Source: Micromonospora luteifusca (GTDB lineage Bacteria > Actinomycetota > Actinomycetes > Mycobacteriales > Micromonosporaceae). From it: DNA of 64,000 nucleotides. The number at the start of each line of letters is the position of its first letter. Positions within the stretch are counted from its first letter, which is position 1. The position numbers and the translations under genes are program-made. Where the stretch lies: contig NZ_JAFBBP010000001.1 of the NCBI RefSeq assembly GCF_016907275.1, positions 6,810,001 through 6,874,000 of the forward strand. The letters are read 5' to 3'. Shown here in pieces: positions 46,303 to 55,525 of this stretch. The notes beneath the pieces are model-generated. The model ran no database searches. It saw only the letters and a program-made list of their open reading frames with translations, and was not told where the DNA came from.

Positions 46303-49215
46303 TCAGGAGTACGGAAGCCGTAGCACCGACTGGTTGCCGATGCCCACGGTGCTGGGGTTGTTGCCGATCGCCGACCAGATCTCGACCCGGACCGTGCCGT
46401 TGCTCAGCGAGCCCAACGTGCCGGTGGCCGAGGCAAGGCCGGCGCTCTGGGTGTAGTGCTCATAACCGGGGACCGGGTCGGTGGCGAAGTAGCGCAGCGT
46501 CTCCACCCGTTCCCAACTGCCGTTTCCGGTGAGGTCGTAGGAGATCCGCACCTGCACACCGTTGCCGACCGCTGTCCCCGCGTCCACGAACAGGTCGAAC
46601 GTGGTCTGCCCGCCGGAGTAGGCGAGGTTGAGGCCGGTCGCCGTGAAGACCTGCGCGTTGGTGGGCGTACCGTCGTGGTTTCCGTTGGCCGCCGCGACCG
46701 TCGTCGTGGCCGCGCTACCGGCGCCGCCCAACCCACCCCCGGGCAGCAGGTACCGCGTCGGACCGCCCGAGGTCGGCGGCGGGGTCGTCGGCGGCGGGGT
46801 TGTCGGCGGGGCGGTCGTGGGTGGGGTGGTCGTCGGTGGGGGAGTCGTGGGCGTCGGCCCCGGGGTCACACCGCCGGCCGCGTTGCCACCGCTCCAGGTG
46901 TACGCCCCGGTGGTGGCCGTCCTGCCGGCCCCCACGCTGAGGTTGGTGCCGTTGGAGAACGTCACCGTGATCGGCGACGCGGTCGGATTCGACGCCACGT
47001 AGGTGCGCGCCCCGTTGCGCGAGAACACGGCCGACAGCGGGTGGTTGCCGGTCACCGTCGTGTCGACGGTGCCCAGGGCCGCGAGGTTGCGGATCCAGTG
47101 GAAGGTGTGCGCCCGGCTCTCTCCCTCTTCCGGGGTGTAGCCGGGGTTGGCGCGGAGGTTCGCCAGCGCCGCGTCGGGGTCGCCGAGGGCCTGGAACTGC
47201 CAGAGGATGTCCTGCCACACCGTCGGTGGCCCGCCGTTGTTGCGAACCAGTTCGGCGTAGTTGGTCCGCACGTACGCCGGGTTGTTGCCCAGGTAGAGGT
47301 GGCCGCCGGTGACCGGCAGCAGGTTGATGCCCTGGATCATCTCCGGCTCGCCGCTGAACCAGGTGGCGTACGCGCCGCCGTCACCCCAGACCATGCCGAC
47401 CGTCGAGTGCCCGAACGCTGCGGGGAAGTTCTGGTCGCTGACGTCGAACCAGTACTCCTGGATGGCTGCGGCCTGGGTGGTGTAGAGGAAGACGCCCGCG
47501 TCGCGGACGGCGGTGTTACCCGTCGCCTGCCCCCACTGGATCAGGGCGCTCGCGAAGTTCATGCCCTCCGACGAGGACTCCTGGTTGTTGCCGGAGCCGA
47601 AGGAGCCGTGCCCGGAGGCCCAGTCGTGGCCCGCGTAGATGTCGAAGTCGCGCAGGTACGGGAAGCGGGTGTCGTCGCGGCGGTAGTTGTTGGCGTCCCG
47701 GATCAGCAGGTCGACCATGCCGCCGTAACGGCTGCTGGTCGCCCAGGTCGGGTCGAACTTCGCCAGGGTCGCGGCGGCGGCGATGTAGTAGCCGTAGTGG
47801 AAATGGTGGTCGTTGAGTTCCTGGTCGGAGCCGTACGACGCCGGGTAGCCGATCAGCGTGCCCCAGTTGTTGTCGTAGTAGAAGACCCTGCTGGTCTTGC
47901 CACTGGACGCGGTGAACCAGTCGGTGAGCGTGGTGCGGATCGCGCTCAGCGCGCTGTCGCGCGTCGCGGTGTCGTTGACCAGGTCGGCGATCTCGGCGAT
48001 GCGGGCGGCCCGACCGAGCCCCTTGCCGGTCCAGTAGGTGTCGTTGCCGCGCTGGTCCATCGGGTTCGCGCGGACGGCGGCCAGTTGGCCGGTGAGCGTG
48101 GCCAGGTCGCTGCCGCTGCCGTCGCCGACGGCCGGCAACTCCGGCAGGACGCCCTGGAACTTCATGGCGGTGCGGAACTGGTTGACCCCGGTGAGCACCT
48201 TCATCCGGCCCCGTGCCGACGGGTAGGTCGGGGTGATCGCGGTGGACCCGCTCAGCGACTTCCACTGGTGCGGGTAGAGGCTGACCACGGTCTGCGTGGC
48301 GGTGCCCTCCCGGGCGGTCGTGGTGAACGCGTACGTGGTGGTCAGGCCGCTGGTCGCCGGGTTGTAGGCGTACGACACCTGGGTGCCGGTCACGTGGGCG
48401 TGCGCGTACCGGCCGTAGGTGGCGGCCAGGTCGGCGCGCTCCGCCGTGCTGGACGTCGGCGGCAGGAGGGCGACGGAGAAGTAGCCGCGGCCGGCCAGGG
48501 TGGACGAGATCCGGCCGGAGGCCACGGTCCAGCTGGCACCGCTGGGCGCGAACCCGACGTAGTCGTGGCCGTTGACCCGGAAACCGATGGTGGCGCCGCT
48601 GTTGGACCAGACGTCGGGGGTGCCGGCGGTGCTGATCTGCGCGTTCCCGCCGGTGGCCTGGAAGTACGCGAAGGGCAGGCCGTGGCCGATGGTGGCGCGT
48701 AGCGTGCGCGTGCCGTCGCTCCAGTGCGGGCTGACCGTCCAGTCCGTCCAGCCGTCGACCTTGACCAGGGGTGCGCCGAGCCCGGCCACGCCGACCCGGA
48801 TGTCCTGCACGTACGGGTAGTGGAACTCCCCGACGCCGGTCGCGGTGCCGCTGATGGCGGGCGTGGAGTTGGCGGAGAAGCCGAGGCCGTCGGTGAACGT
48901 GTCGTACGAGATCGGGTGGGCGTGCAGGGGCTCGCTGAAGGCGCAGTCGGTGCGCTTCCACAGCAGCGAGGACCACCAGTCGTTGGTGGGTATCGGCCCG
49001 GCCGGCGCGTTGGCGGTGGCGAACTGCCGGGGGTTGCTGGACATCGCGCCGCATCCGCTCGGGAGCGGCCCGACGGGGGTGGTGGTGTAGCTGCCGGCGC
49101 CGACGGGCGCGGCCTCGGCGGCGCGGGTGACGGGGATCGCGAGGCCGCCGACGACCAGGGCCAGAGCGGTGGCGGCGGCCAGGGCCCAGCGGCGGTGGGG
49201 GACGGGAGGTTTCAT
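46303..49215 (-). CDS. GH81 endo-beta-1,3-glucanase with C-terminal glucan-binding domain
   Basis: 970 aa, secreted (signal ends near TRAAEAA). GH81 signatures are IPTNDWWSSLLWKR near the N-terminus, DHHFHYGYYIAAAA and NNQESSSEGMNFASALIQWG with the catalytic Glu region, then VWQDILWQFQALGD. A Pro/Thr linker leads to about 130 residues (RYLLPGGGLGGAGSA ... SVLRLPYS) that resemble CBM56, a beta-1,3-glucan binder. It should cut fungal wall or storage glucan. GGAGG precedes ATG 49215. Confidence 0.92.
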   Translation of the reverse strand: MKPPVPHRRWALAAATALALVVGGLAIPVTRAAEAAPVGAGSYTTTPVGPLPSGCGAMSSNPRQFATANAPAGPIPTNDWWSSLLWKRTDCAFSEPLHAHPISYDTFTDGLGFSANSTPAISGTATGVGEFHYPYVQDIRVGVAGLGAPLVKVDGWTDWTVSPHWSDGTRTLRATIGHGLPFAYFQATGGNAQISTAGTPDVWSNSGATIGFRVNGHDYVGFAPSGASWTVASGRISSTLAGRGYFSVALLPPTSSTAERADLAATYGRYAHAHVTGTQVSYAYNPATSGLTTTYAFTTTAREGTATQTVVSLYPHQWKSLSGSTAITPTYPSARGRMKVLTGVNQFRTAMKFQGVLPELPAVGDGSGSDLATLTGQLAAVRANPMDQRGNDTYWTGKGLGRAARIAEIADLVNDTATRDSALSAIRTTLTDWFTASSGKTSRVFYYDNNWGTLIGYPASYGSDQELNDHHFHYGYYIAAAATLAKFDPTWATSSRYGGMVDLLIRDANNYRRDDTRFPYLRDFDIYAGHDWASGHGSFGSGNNQESSSEGMNFASALIQWGQATGNTAVRDAGVFLYTTQAAAIQEYWFDVSDQNFPAAFGHSTVGMVWGDGGAYATWFSGEPEMIQGINLLPVTGGHLYLGNNPAYVRTNYAELVRNNGGPPTVWQDILWQFQALGDPDAALANLRANPGYTPEEGESRAHTFHWIRNLAALGTVDTTVTGNHPLSAVFSRNGARTYVASNPTASPITVTFSNGTNLSVGAGRTATTGAYTWSGGNAAGGVTPGPTPTTPPPTTTPPTTAPPTTPPPTTPPPTSGGPTRYLLPGGGLGGAGSAATTTVAAANGNHDGTPTNAQVFTATGLNLAYSGGQTTFDLFVDAGTAVGNGVQVRISYDLTGNGSWERVETLRYFATDPVPGYEHYTQSAGLASATGTLGSLSNGTVRVEIWSAIGNNPSTVGIGNQSVLRLPYS

Positions 49216-49295
49216 GGTGCCTCCATCGCGCGCCGGGGTGCGGCCCTAGCCGGGTCCGACGCGTTGCGTCTGAATTGGGGGCGAAGGTCAGGCGA

Positions 49296-49343
49296 GAGAG
49301 CGCTCTCACAGTCACGGTAATGGAGTACTGAGATCCCCGTCAA
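49296..49343 (-). promoter_or_regulatory. Promoter and CebR-like palindrome of the GH81 gene
   Basis: On the minus strand TTGACG (49338-49343), 18-nt spacer and TACCGT (49314-49319). GAGAGCGCTCTC (49296-49307) is a perfect 12-bp palindrome at the expected transcription start, close to CebR-type LacI sites (core GAGCGCTC). Confidence 0.6.
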
Positions 49344-49372
49344 TGTGTCCTACCCGTTGCGTGCTGATGTCG

Positions 49373-49780
49373 CTATGTGCCGGCGCCCGCGCTCGTCGCG
49401 ATGACCGACCCGTCGGAGCCGTCGAGGTCGCTCAGGAGCGCCTCGGGCGCGCGCATCCGCCACGCGTCGGTCACCAGTTCGCTCAGGCGCTCGACGTCGA
49501 CCGCCGCCAGGCGTAGCAGCACCAGGGGCAGGCCGTCGTAGCCGGGCGCGGTGAAGAACAGATCGGGCTCGCCGAGCAGGAGAGCCTGCTTCTCGGCCTC
49601 GTCGCCGACGAACAGCACCGCGACGTCGAGTCGGATCACCCGAGGCTTGCCCGGGACGCGTTCCGGATAGGACCAGACGAAGCCCTTGTCGGCCACCCGG
49701 AAGTCGAAGCCGTCACTGGCGATCTCCGCCGTGTGCGGCAGGGCCAGCGCCACACGGCGTACGTCGTCCGCGTCAGCCAC
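49373..49780 (-). CDS. MmcQ/YjbR-family protein
   Basis: 135 aa, small DNA-binding-like fold family (cyaY-like) of unknown role. Family features are DDVRRVALALPHTAEIASDGFDFRV (quoted in part: VRRVALALPHT) at the start, FVWSYPERV and LFFTAPGYDGLPLVLLRL in the middle. GAGGGGG precedes GTG 49780; a longer upstream reading frame is rejected for lack of a ribosome site. Ends 41 bp after the following gene's stop region on the same strand. Confidence 0.82.
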   Translation of the reverse strand: MADADDVRRVALALPHTAEIASDGFDFRVADKGFVWSYPERVPGKPRVIRLDVAVLFVGDEAEKQALLLGEPDLFFTAPGYDGLPLVLLRLAAVDVERLSELVTDAWRMRAPEALLSDLDGSDGSVIATSAGAGT

Positions 49781-49820
49781 TGAGCCCCCTCGCACCGCAC
49801 ACCACCCGCATGCGTCGAGA

Positions 49821-50519
49821 TTACGCGGTGGACAGGTCGACGGCCGTGGCGCCGACGATGGACTCCTCGCCGTTCTCCTGCACATAGCCGACGACCGTGG
49901 CACTGCCCGGATCGAGATCCGGCGGCACCGCCAGCTCCACCCGTCCCCGCCCGGTGTTCAGGCTCATCGACGTGAAGGCGCGTACGACGTTGTCCTGCCG
50001 CAGCGTCCGCCCGGCGTTCTCGCCTCGGGCGACCTCGCTGACCAGCCCGCGTTCCACCACCGCCACGTTCAACACCGTGCGCCCCGGCGGCTGCCCGGCC
50101 TGGTAGTCCACCACCACCCGGTGCCCGCCGTCGGCATCGGAGACGGAGAGCGCGAGAGGCGTGGTCGTGGCCGACGTCAGGGCCGACTCGATCGCACCCG
50201 CTGCCCGTCGGCGATCGGATCCGACGAACTCGACGGTGCCGTTGACGACCATCTGCGGTGTGTACAGGCGTCCGGTGCCGAAGGCGCGGGCGTACGCCTC
50301 CTGCCGTGCGGTGTACGCCGCGTCCGCGAACCGGTCGGGCCAGCCCAGGTCGTCCCAGTAGTCGACGTGGAAGCCGAGGGCGAAGACGGGCCGCCCCCGC
50401 TCCCGGGCGTCGTGCTCGATCTCGGCCAGCACCTCCTCGGCGGGCGGGCAGCTCGAACAGCCCTGGGAGGTGAACATCTCCACGACGGCGATGCCGCCGT
50501 CCGTCGACCGGTCTGTCAT
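49821..50519 (-). CDS. DUF1223 thioredoxin-like protein
   Basis: 232 aa. The N-terminus VEMFTSQGCSSCPPAEEVL holds a CSSC pair at the position of a thioredoxin active site, followed by FHVDYWDDLGWPDRFADAAY and TPQMVVNG (cis-Pro like), the hallmarks of DUF1223. There is no signal peptide. The C-terminal half is a beta-rich domain. Redox function is likely but substrate unknown. GGGAGGAG lies 8 nt before ATG 50519. Confidence 0.85.
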   Translation of the reverse strand: MTDRSTDGGIAVVEMFTSQGCSSCPPAEEVLAEIEHDARERGRPVFALGFHVDYWDDLGWPDRFADAAYTARQEAYARAFGTGRLYTPQMVVNGTVEFVGSDRRRAAGAIESALTSATTTPLALSVSDADGGHRVVVDYQAGQPPGRTVLNVAVVERGLVSEVARGENAGRTLRQDNVVRAFTSMSLNTGRGRVELAVPPDLDPGSATVVGYVQENGEESIVGATAVDLSTA

Positions 50520-50671
50520 GTGGCGCGTCTCCTCCCACGAACCGGCCGGGCGGTGCTGCTACCGGCCGGGCGCCGCTGCGTTTCCCGCTATGGCCGAGAC
50601 AATGCGCGTGCTGTCGCCCTCCGGGCCGGCCTCGACGTGGGCGGTGGCGGGGTTGGTGGTTGGATGGCCTG

Positions 50672-50974
50672 GTGGAGTTCACCGTGACAGACGTGCCAGA
50701 GCGGGAGCGATTCGAGGCGCGCGACGAGGCGGGTGTGGTCGCCGGGGTCGTCACCTACCAGCTGACCGGCACCATCATCGCCTACACCCACACCGAGGTC
50801 GATCCGGCGTTCGAGGGCAGAGGCGTCGGGTCGACGCTGGCCCGCGCGGTGATGGACGACGCCCGGGCCAGGAAGCGGACCGTGGTGCCCATCTGCCCAT
50901 TCCTCGCCAAGTGGCTGGTCAAGCACCCGGAGTACGAGGGAATCGTGATCCGCTCGACTCGCAAGGTCAAGTAG
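50672..50974 (+). CDS. Small GNAT-like N-acetyltransferase (COG2388 type)
   Basis: 100 aa, a minimal acetyltransferase of the YidJ/Acetyltransf_CG kind. The acetyl-CoA binding part is THTEVDPAFEGRGVGSTLA and CPFLAKWLVKHPEY carries the conserved Cys. GTG 50672 matches the usual length of the family; TTG 50660 is an in-frame alternative. Substrate unknown. Confidence 0.85.
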   Translation: MEFTVTDVPERERFEARDEAGVVAGVVTYQLTGTIIAYTHTEVDPAFEGRGVGSTLARAVMDDARARKRTVVPICPFLAKWLVKHPEYEGIVIRSTRKVK

Positions 50975-51133
50975 GGCCCGAACGGGCGGGAGCTACCGTG
51001 CCGAGGTGATCCACCCCAGATCGCCGACGTTGGGGTATCCGGGCCGGTTGACGCCCCAACATCGCCGATGTGGTGTCGATCATGTCGGTGTCCGGCCTAC
51101 CGAGCAGCGCGTTTCGATGAGGAGACACGAACG

Positions 51134-51850
51134 ATGACAGCCGCCACCTTCCGCGCCCTGCACCACGGCCGCGCCGCCGGCGACCCGCTGGTCCTGCCGG
51201 GGCCCTGGGACGCCGCCAGCGCCCGGGCGCTCGCCGACGCCGGGTTCCCGGCACTCGCGACGCCGAGTGCCGGGATCGCCGCCTCACTCGGTTACGAGGA
51301 CGGCTCGACCCCGCCCGACGAGATGTTCGCCGCGGTGACGCGGATCGTGCGAGCTGTCTCCGTCCCCGTGTCCGCTGACGTCGAGAGCGGTTACGGCCTC
51401 GCCCCCAGCGAGCTGGTCGGGCGGCTGCTGGAGGCGGGCGTCGTCGGCTGCAACCTGGAGGACTCGGAGGGTCACGGGACGCTCAAGGACCCGCAGCGGC
51501 ACGCGGACTGGCTGGCCGAGGTGCGGGCGGAGGCGGGCGACGCTCTCTTCATCAACGCGCGCGTCGACACGTTCCTTCTCGGCACGGGTGACCCGGCCGA
51601 TGCCGTGCATCGAGCCCGCCTGTACGTGGCTGCCGGCGCCGACTGCGTCTACCCCCTGCTGGCGCCGATCGAGGTGCTCCCGGCGCTGCGGGAGGGCATC
51701 GTCGGCCCACTCAACATGGCCGCCGGGCCGAGCAGGGAATCGGTGGCCGAGCTGGGACGGCAGGGCGCGACCCGCATCACCTTCGGCCCGGGGATGCAGC
51801 GGTACGCGACGAAGGCGATCGGCGATCTCGCGGCGGCGCTCCGGGCCTGA
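51134..51850 (+). CDS. Isocitrate lyase/PEP mutase superfamily protein
   Basis: 238-aa (beta/alpha)8 enzyme. LPGPWDAASARALADAGFPA at the start, PVSADVESGYG (metal site) and CNLEDSEGHG are PEP-mutase/ICL signatures. The lyase motif KKCGH is absent, so it belongs to the 2-methylisocitrate lyase-like or oxaloacetate hydrolase-like group of short members, reaction unknown. GAGGAG lies upstream of ATG 51134. No phosphonate genes are nearby. Confidence 0.88.
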   Translation: MTAATFRALHHGRAAGDPLVLPGPWDAASARALADAGFPALATPSAGIAASLGYEDGSTPPDEMFAAVTRIVRAVSVPVSADVESGYGLAPSELVGRLLEAGVVGCNLEDSEGHGTLKDPQRHADWLAEVRAEAGDALFINARVDTFLLGTGDPADAVHRARLYVAAGADCVYPLLAPIEVLPALREGIVGPLNMAAGPSRESVAELGRQGATRITFGPGMQRYATKAIGDLAAALRA

Positions 51851-51873
51851 CGCGGGCCCCGCGAGGCCGGTGG

Positions 51874-52800
51874 TCAGGCGTCGGCGCGGGCGGCGAGGGC
51901 GTCCACCAGTCGGCGGGTCGAGCCGGCCAGGTTCCACCGACCGGCAAGCTCCAGCAGCCGGTCCGGGTCGACCGGGGCGGTGGGCAGGGCGGTGGGCAGC
52001 TGCGGCAGCGGCACGTCCAGGGCGACCCGGACCACCGTCGGCGCGACGCCCAGGTAGTCGCGGGCTGCGGCGAGCTTGGTGCGCAGCCCCGGTGCGAAGG
52101 ACGAGTCGGAGTCGTCGAGTGCGGCCAGGATGCCGGCGACGCTGCCGTACCGGTCGATGAGCCGGGCGGCGGTCTTCTCGCCGACGCCCGCCACCCCGGG
52201 CAGCCCGTCGCTGGGGTCACCGCGCAGGGCGGCGAAGTCGGCGTACCGGTCGGCCGGCACGCCGTAGCGGGCCCGCACCGCGGCGTCGTCGCAGTCGTCG
52301 AGCTTGGCGACGCCGCGCCCGACGTAGAGCAGCCGGACCGGCCGGGCGTCGTCGATGAGCTGGAACAGGTCCCGGTCACCGGAGACCACCTCGACCGGGC
52401 CCGGCTGGGTCACCGAGAGCGTGCCGAGCACGTCGTCGGCTTCGTAACCGGTCGCGCCGACAGTGGTGATGCCGACCGCGGCAAGCACCTCCAGGATCAT
52501 CGGCACCTGCGGGGAGAGCGTGTCCGGAACGACTTCGCCACCCTGCGGGGCAACCCGGTGCGCCTTGTACGACGGCAGCAGGTCGACCCGCCACGCGGGA
52601 CGCCAGTCGTAGTCCAGGGCGCAGACCATCCGGTCGGCGCCGCGTCCGCGAATGAGGGTGGCCAGCATGTCGAGGAAGCCGCGTACCGCGTTGACCGGGG
52701 TGCCGTCCTCGGCTCGGGCGGCGGACTCCGGAATGCCGAAGTAGGCCCGGAAGTAGAGGCTGGCGGAATCGATCAGCAGGATCGGGGGTCGGTGTGCCAC
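51874..52800 (-). CDS. 5'-3' exonuclease (PolA N-terminal domain-like)
   Basis: 308-aa standalone FEN-type nuclease. Active-site acids are in LLIDSASLYFRAYFG, GYEADDVLGTL and VVSGDRDLFQL; the H3TH region is SDGLPGVAGVGEKTAARLI. It removes flaps and RNA primers. In M. tuberculosis a similar gene (Rv2090) lies close to helY; here the pair is about 15 kb apart with accessory genes between. The GTG start has no clear ribosome site. Confidence 0.92.
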   Translation of the reverse strand: MAHRPPILLIDSASLYFRAYFGIPESAARAEDGTPVNAVRGFLDMLATLIRGRGADRMVCALDYDWRPAWRVDLLPSYKAHRVAPQGGEVVPDTLSPQVPMILEVLAAVGITTVGATGYEADDVLGTLSVTQPGPVEVVSGDRDLFQLIDDARPVRLLYVGRGVAKLDDCDDAAVRARYGVPADRYADFAALRGDPSDGLPGVAGVGEKTAARLIDRYGSVAGILAALDDSDSSFAPGLRTKLAAARDYLGVAPTVVRVALDVPLPQLPTALPTAPVDPDRLLELAGRWNLAGSTRRLVDALAARADA

Positions 52801-52858
52801 GCCGGACAGCCTGGCACAAGCCTCCGACGATCAGGGGTATGCCCGGCCGTCGGCGGTG

Positions 52859-53080
52859 TCAGCGCTGCTCGTCGCGCCGGTAGACCGTGTCCCGCCGAAC
52901 CAGGTGCTGCACGACGTAACTGGTCACCAGCAGCAGGATCGCGACCAGCACCTCGACCCAGGCCGCGACTCCGTCGGCCACGGTGACGCCGATGATCAGC
53001 AGGACCAGACCGACGAGTGCGAGGACCCCGGCCCACAGTTGGCGGCGACGGCGTGTCGCCCCCCGATCGTTCGCTGCCAC
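52859..53080 (-). CDS. Small two-helix membrane protein
   Basis: 73 aa. A basic start (NDRGATRRRRQLW) precedes two hydrophobic helices, VLALVGLVLLIIGVTVAD and VEVLVAILLLVTSYVV, and a basic end. GGGAGG lies before GTG 53080. Not recognised; possibly in one transcript with the 5'-3' exonuclease 58 bp downstream. Confidence 0.7.
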   Translation of the reverse strand: MAANDRGATRRRRQLWAGVLALVGLVLLIIGVTVADGVAAWVEVLVAILLLVTSYVVQHLVRRDTVYRRDEQR

Positions 53081-53241
53081 GTCGGACCTCCCGGTCGGGG
53101 AGCCCGCGCGGGCCCCCGATCCAGGCTATGACCCCCGGTGCCGCCCGACCAGGAAACCGCCGTGCGGGCGGTGCCCCGCACGGCGCAGACCGCCGGGGTG
53201 GCGTTCCTTCCCGGCCGAGGGCGGCCGGTCCGGGGGGCGGG

Positions 53242-53265
53242 GGTCACCGACTTCCCACGGTGACC
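53242..53265 (-). terminator. Short hairpin at the MFS gene end
   Basis: GGTCACCG and CGGTGACC pair perfectly across an 8-nt loop and overlap the stop codon of the MFS gene. Confidence 0.4.
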
Positions 53266-54518
53266 GGTGGCGCGACGGGGCGCGTCGGGTCGTCCCGGTC
53301 GTGGTCGGTGAGGTCGCGCAGGCGCCGGACGGGGGAGAGCAGCAGCACCAGCGGCGCGCACACCAGGGTCGCCGCGAAGACGAACAGCGTGGCTCGGGCG
53401 CCGAGCGGGCCGGCCAGCGCGCCGGCGACCAGCCCGCCGACGGGAATCGCGCCCCAGGAGACGAACCGCACGGTGGCCATCACCCGGGAGAGCAGGTCGG
53501 GTGGGCTGGCGATCTGTCGGTAGGTCCGGGTCGTCACGCTGAGCACCACCGTCCCGAGGGAGAAGATGATGCTGCCGGCGGCGAAGGCGGCGTACGCCAG
53601 CCAACCGGTGCCCCAGGGGATCAGGAACGCGCCGACGACCGTGGTGAAGCCGGCGGCGATCAGTGCGCGGGCGGTGCCGATCCGGGTGGTGATCCACGTG
53701 GTGAGCGCCGCCCCGACCAACGCGCCGACCCCCTCGACGGCGACGAGCAGCCCGACCAGACCGGCCGGGGCGTGCAGCTCGCGGACCAGGTAGAGCGGGA
53801 AGAGCGCGTACTGGGCGCCGCAGACGAAGTTCATCGCCGTCGCGGCCCACATGCTCGGTCTCATCACCGGGTGGTGCACGACGAAGCGCCAGCCTTCGCG
53901 AATCAGCTCGCCGACCGGTGGCCAGCGCTCCGGCACGTCGACTCGGCTGGCGGGCAGTGTGCGCAGCAGTGCCGCCGAGACGAGGTAGCTGGCCGAGTCG
54001 ATGAGCAGGGTGGGCACCGCGCCGAGGGCCTGCACGGCGAGCCCGCCGAGGGAGGGGCCGCTGAGCTGGGCGGCGGCGTGGGTGGCCGAGGTGAGGCTGT
54101 TGCGCGACTGCAGCTGCTCGCGGTCCACGATCCTGGGCAGGAAGGTCGAGTTGGCCACGTCGAAGAGCACGTTGGCGAAGCTGACCACGAGTGCGGTGAG
54201 CACCAGGTGGGCGACGGTGAGGTGGCCCCACCACCAGGCCAGCGGAATGGACGCGACGGCGACCGCGCGGGCCAGGTCGGCACCCACCTGGGCGCCGCGC
54301 AGCGGCAGGCGCTGCACGATGACACCGGCGGGCAGCCCGATCACGATCCAGGCGACGTAGCTGGCCGCGGCGATCAGGCCCATCTGGAACGCGGACGCGT
54401 CGAGGACGGTGAGCGCGGTCAGCGGCAGGGCCACCGAGCCGACCGCCGACCCGACCAGGCTGGCCGTGCCGGCGGTCCACCAGCGCCAGAACACTCCGGC
54501 TCGGTCTTCGACGCGCAT
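53244..54518 (-). CDS. Major facilitator superfamily transporter
   Basis: 424 aa with about 12 helices and the MFS_3-like layout seen in actinobacterial drug or macrolide exporters. Segments include WRWWTAGTASLVGSAVGSVALPL in helix 1 and the loop DREQLQSRNSLTSATHAAAQL typical of this subfamily. It is divergent from the HxlR-peroxiredoxin gene across an 82-bp gap with a perfect dyad, so the regulator probably controls it. Substrate unknown. Confidence 0.9.
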   Translation of the reverse strand: MRVEDRAGVFWRWWTAGTASLVGSAVGSVALPLTALTVLDASAFQMGLIAAASYVAWIVIGLPAGVIVQRLPLRGAQVGADLARAVAVASIPLAWWWGHLTVAHLVLTALVVSFANVLFDVANSTFLPRIVDREQLQSRNSLTSATHAAAQLSGPSLGGLAVQALGAVPTLLIDSASYLVSAALLRTLPASRVDVPERWPPVGELIREGWRFVVHHPVMRPSMWAATAMNFVCGAQYALFPLYLVRELHAPAGLVGLLVAVEGVGALVGAALTTWITTRIGTARALIAAGFTTVVGAFLIPWGTGWLAYAAFAAGSIIFSLGTVVLSVTTRTYRQIASPPDLLSRVMATVRFVSWGAIPVGGLVAGALAGPLGARATLFVFAATLVCAPLVLLLSPVRRLRDLTDHDRDDPTRPVAPPVTVGSR

Positions 54519-54548
54519 GTCGTCGGCCCCCGTTCGTCGAACTAGTGA

Positions 54549-54573
54549 GTTCCAATCTGGAACGGACTATAGT
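54549..54573. promoter_or_regulatory. HxlR operator and -10 box between MFS and hxlR-prx genes
   Basis: GTTCCAATCTGGAAC (54549-54563) is a perfect 5-bp dyad with a 5-bp spacer, followed by TATAGT (54568-54573) as -10 of the plus-strand gene. Bound protein would cover both divergent promoters. Confidence 0.6.
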
Positions 54574-54600
54574 CGTGGCGAGGACGAACGGAGGTGGCGG

Positions 54601-55488
54601 GTGCGGCGAGAGGATCTTGCCGATGCGGACTGCGGCATCGCGCAGGCGCTCGGCGTGCTGGGGGACTGGTGGACGTTCCTCATCGTGCGCGACGTCGCCG
54701 GTGGGACGACCCGCTTCGACGCGCTGCAGCGTGAGCTGGGTGTCAGCCGTCGAGCGCTGACCGAACGCCTCGCCGCCCTGGTCGAGCACGGCGTGCTGGA
54801 ACGCCGCCCGTACTCCCGACACCCGCCGCGCTTCGACTATCTCCTGACCCCCAAGGGTGAGGGGCTACTGCCGGTGCTGATCGCGTTGCAGGACTGGGGA
54901 ACGAGACATCTGATGGGCGATGGTGAGCTGACCGCGACCGCCGACGCCGACTCTGCCGAGGCCCGCCGGGTGCACGACCTGATCGGGCGGCCGCTGCCCG
55001 AGGTCGCCCTGCCCGGGCCGGACGGGCAACCGGTCGCGCTGACCGGCGGCGGCGCGTGGAGCGTCCTCTACCTCTTCCCGGGGGCCTACGCGCCCGGGAC
55101 GCAGGGTTACCCGCCGGGCTGGGCCGACATTCCCGGTGCCCGTGGCTGCACCCTGGAGTCGACCACCTACGCCGACCGGTACGCCGACTTCCAGACCTCT
55201 GGGGCGCGGGTGTGGGGAGTCAGCACGCAGCGGCCGGACCAGCTCGGCGACTTCGCCGCGCACGCCGGGCTGCCGTTCCCTCTTCTGTCCGATCAGGACG
55301 GTCGGCTCGCCGCCGGGCTGCTGCTGCCCACCTTCCGGGCCGGCGGGATCACCCGGTTCAAGCGGCTGACGTTGCTGGTCGACCCCTCGTCGGTGGTGCG
55401 AGCCGTGCAGTTCCCGGTCACCGACCCGGCCGGCTCGGTACAGGAGATGCTCACCCTGGTCCGCGAGCACACAAGGATCCCCGGCTGA
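54601..55488 (+). CDS. HxlR-type regulator fused to a peroxiredoxin-like domain
   Basis: 295 aa. Residues 1-105 form an HxlR winged HTH (DCGIAQALGVLGDWWTFLIV; RELGVSRRALTERLAAL; YSRHPPRFDYLLTPKG). Residues about 130-295 form an AhpC/TSA-like thioredoxin fold (IGRPLPEVALPGPDG; SVLYLFPGAYAPG; PGARGCTLESTTYADRYADF; PFPLLSDQDGRLAAGL). The whole protein has only two cysteines, C11 at the conserved HxlR redox position and C183 at the peroxidatic position. GGAGG precedes GTG 54601. Divergent from the MFS gene. The fusion suggests a peroxide-sensing regulator. Confidence 0.88.
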   Translation: MRREDLADADCGIAQALGVLGDWWTFLIVRDVAGGTTRFDALQRELGVSRRALTERLAALVEHGVLERRPYSRHPPRFDYLLTPKGEGLLPVLIALQDWGTRHLMGDGELTATADADSAEARRVHDLIGRPLPEVALPGPDGQPVALTGGGAWSVLYLFPGAYAPGTQGYPPGWADIPGARGCTLESTTYADRYADFQTSGARVWGVSTQRPDQLGDFAAHAGLPFPLLSDQDGRLAAGLLLPTFRAGGITRFKRLTLLVDPSSVVRAVQFPVTDPAGSVQEMLTLVREHTRIPG

Positions 55489-55507
55489 CGCGGGGCGTCG
55501 ACCGGGG
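55479..55507. terminator. Imperfect hairpin between hxlR-prx and GH18 genes
   Basis: CCCCGG and CCGGGG flank a partly paired centre (GACGC/GCGTC) and overlap the hxlR-prx stop codon. Confidence 0.35.
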
Positions 55508-55525
55508 ACCTTGTGGGCCGTACCG

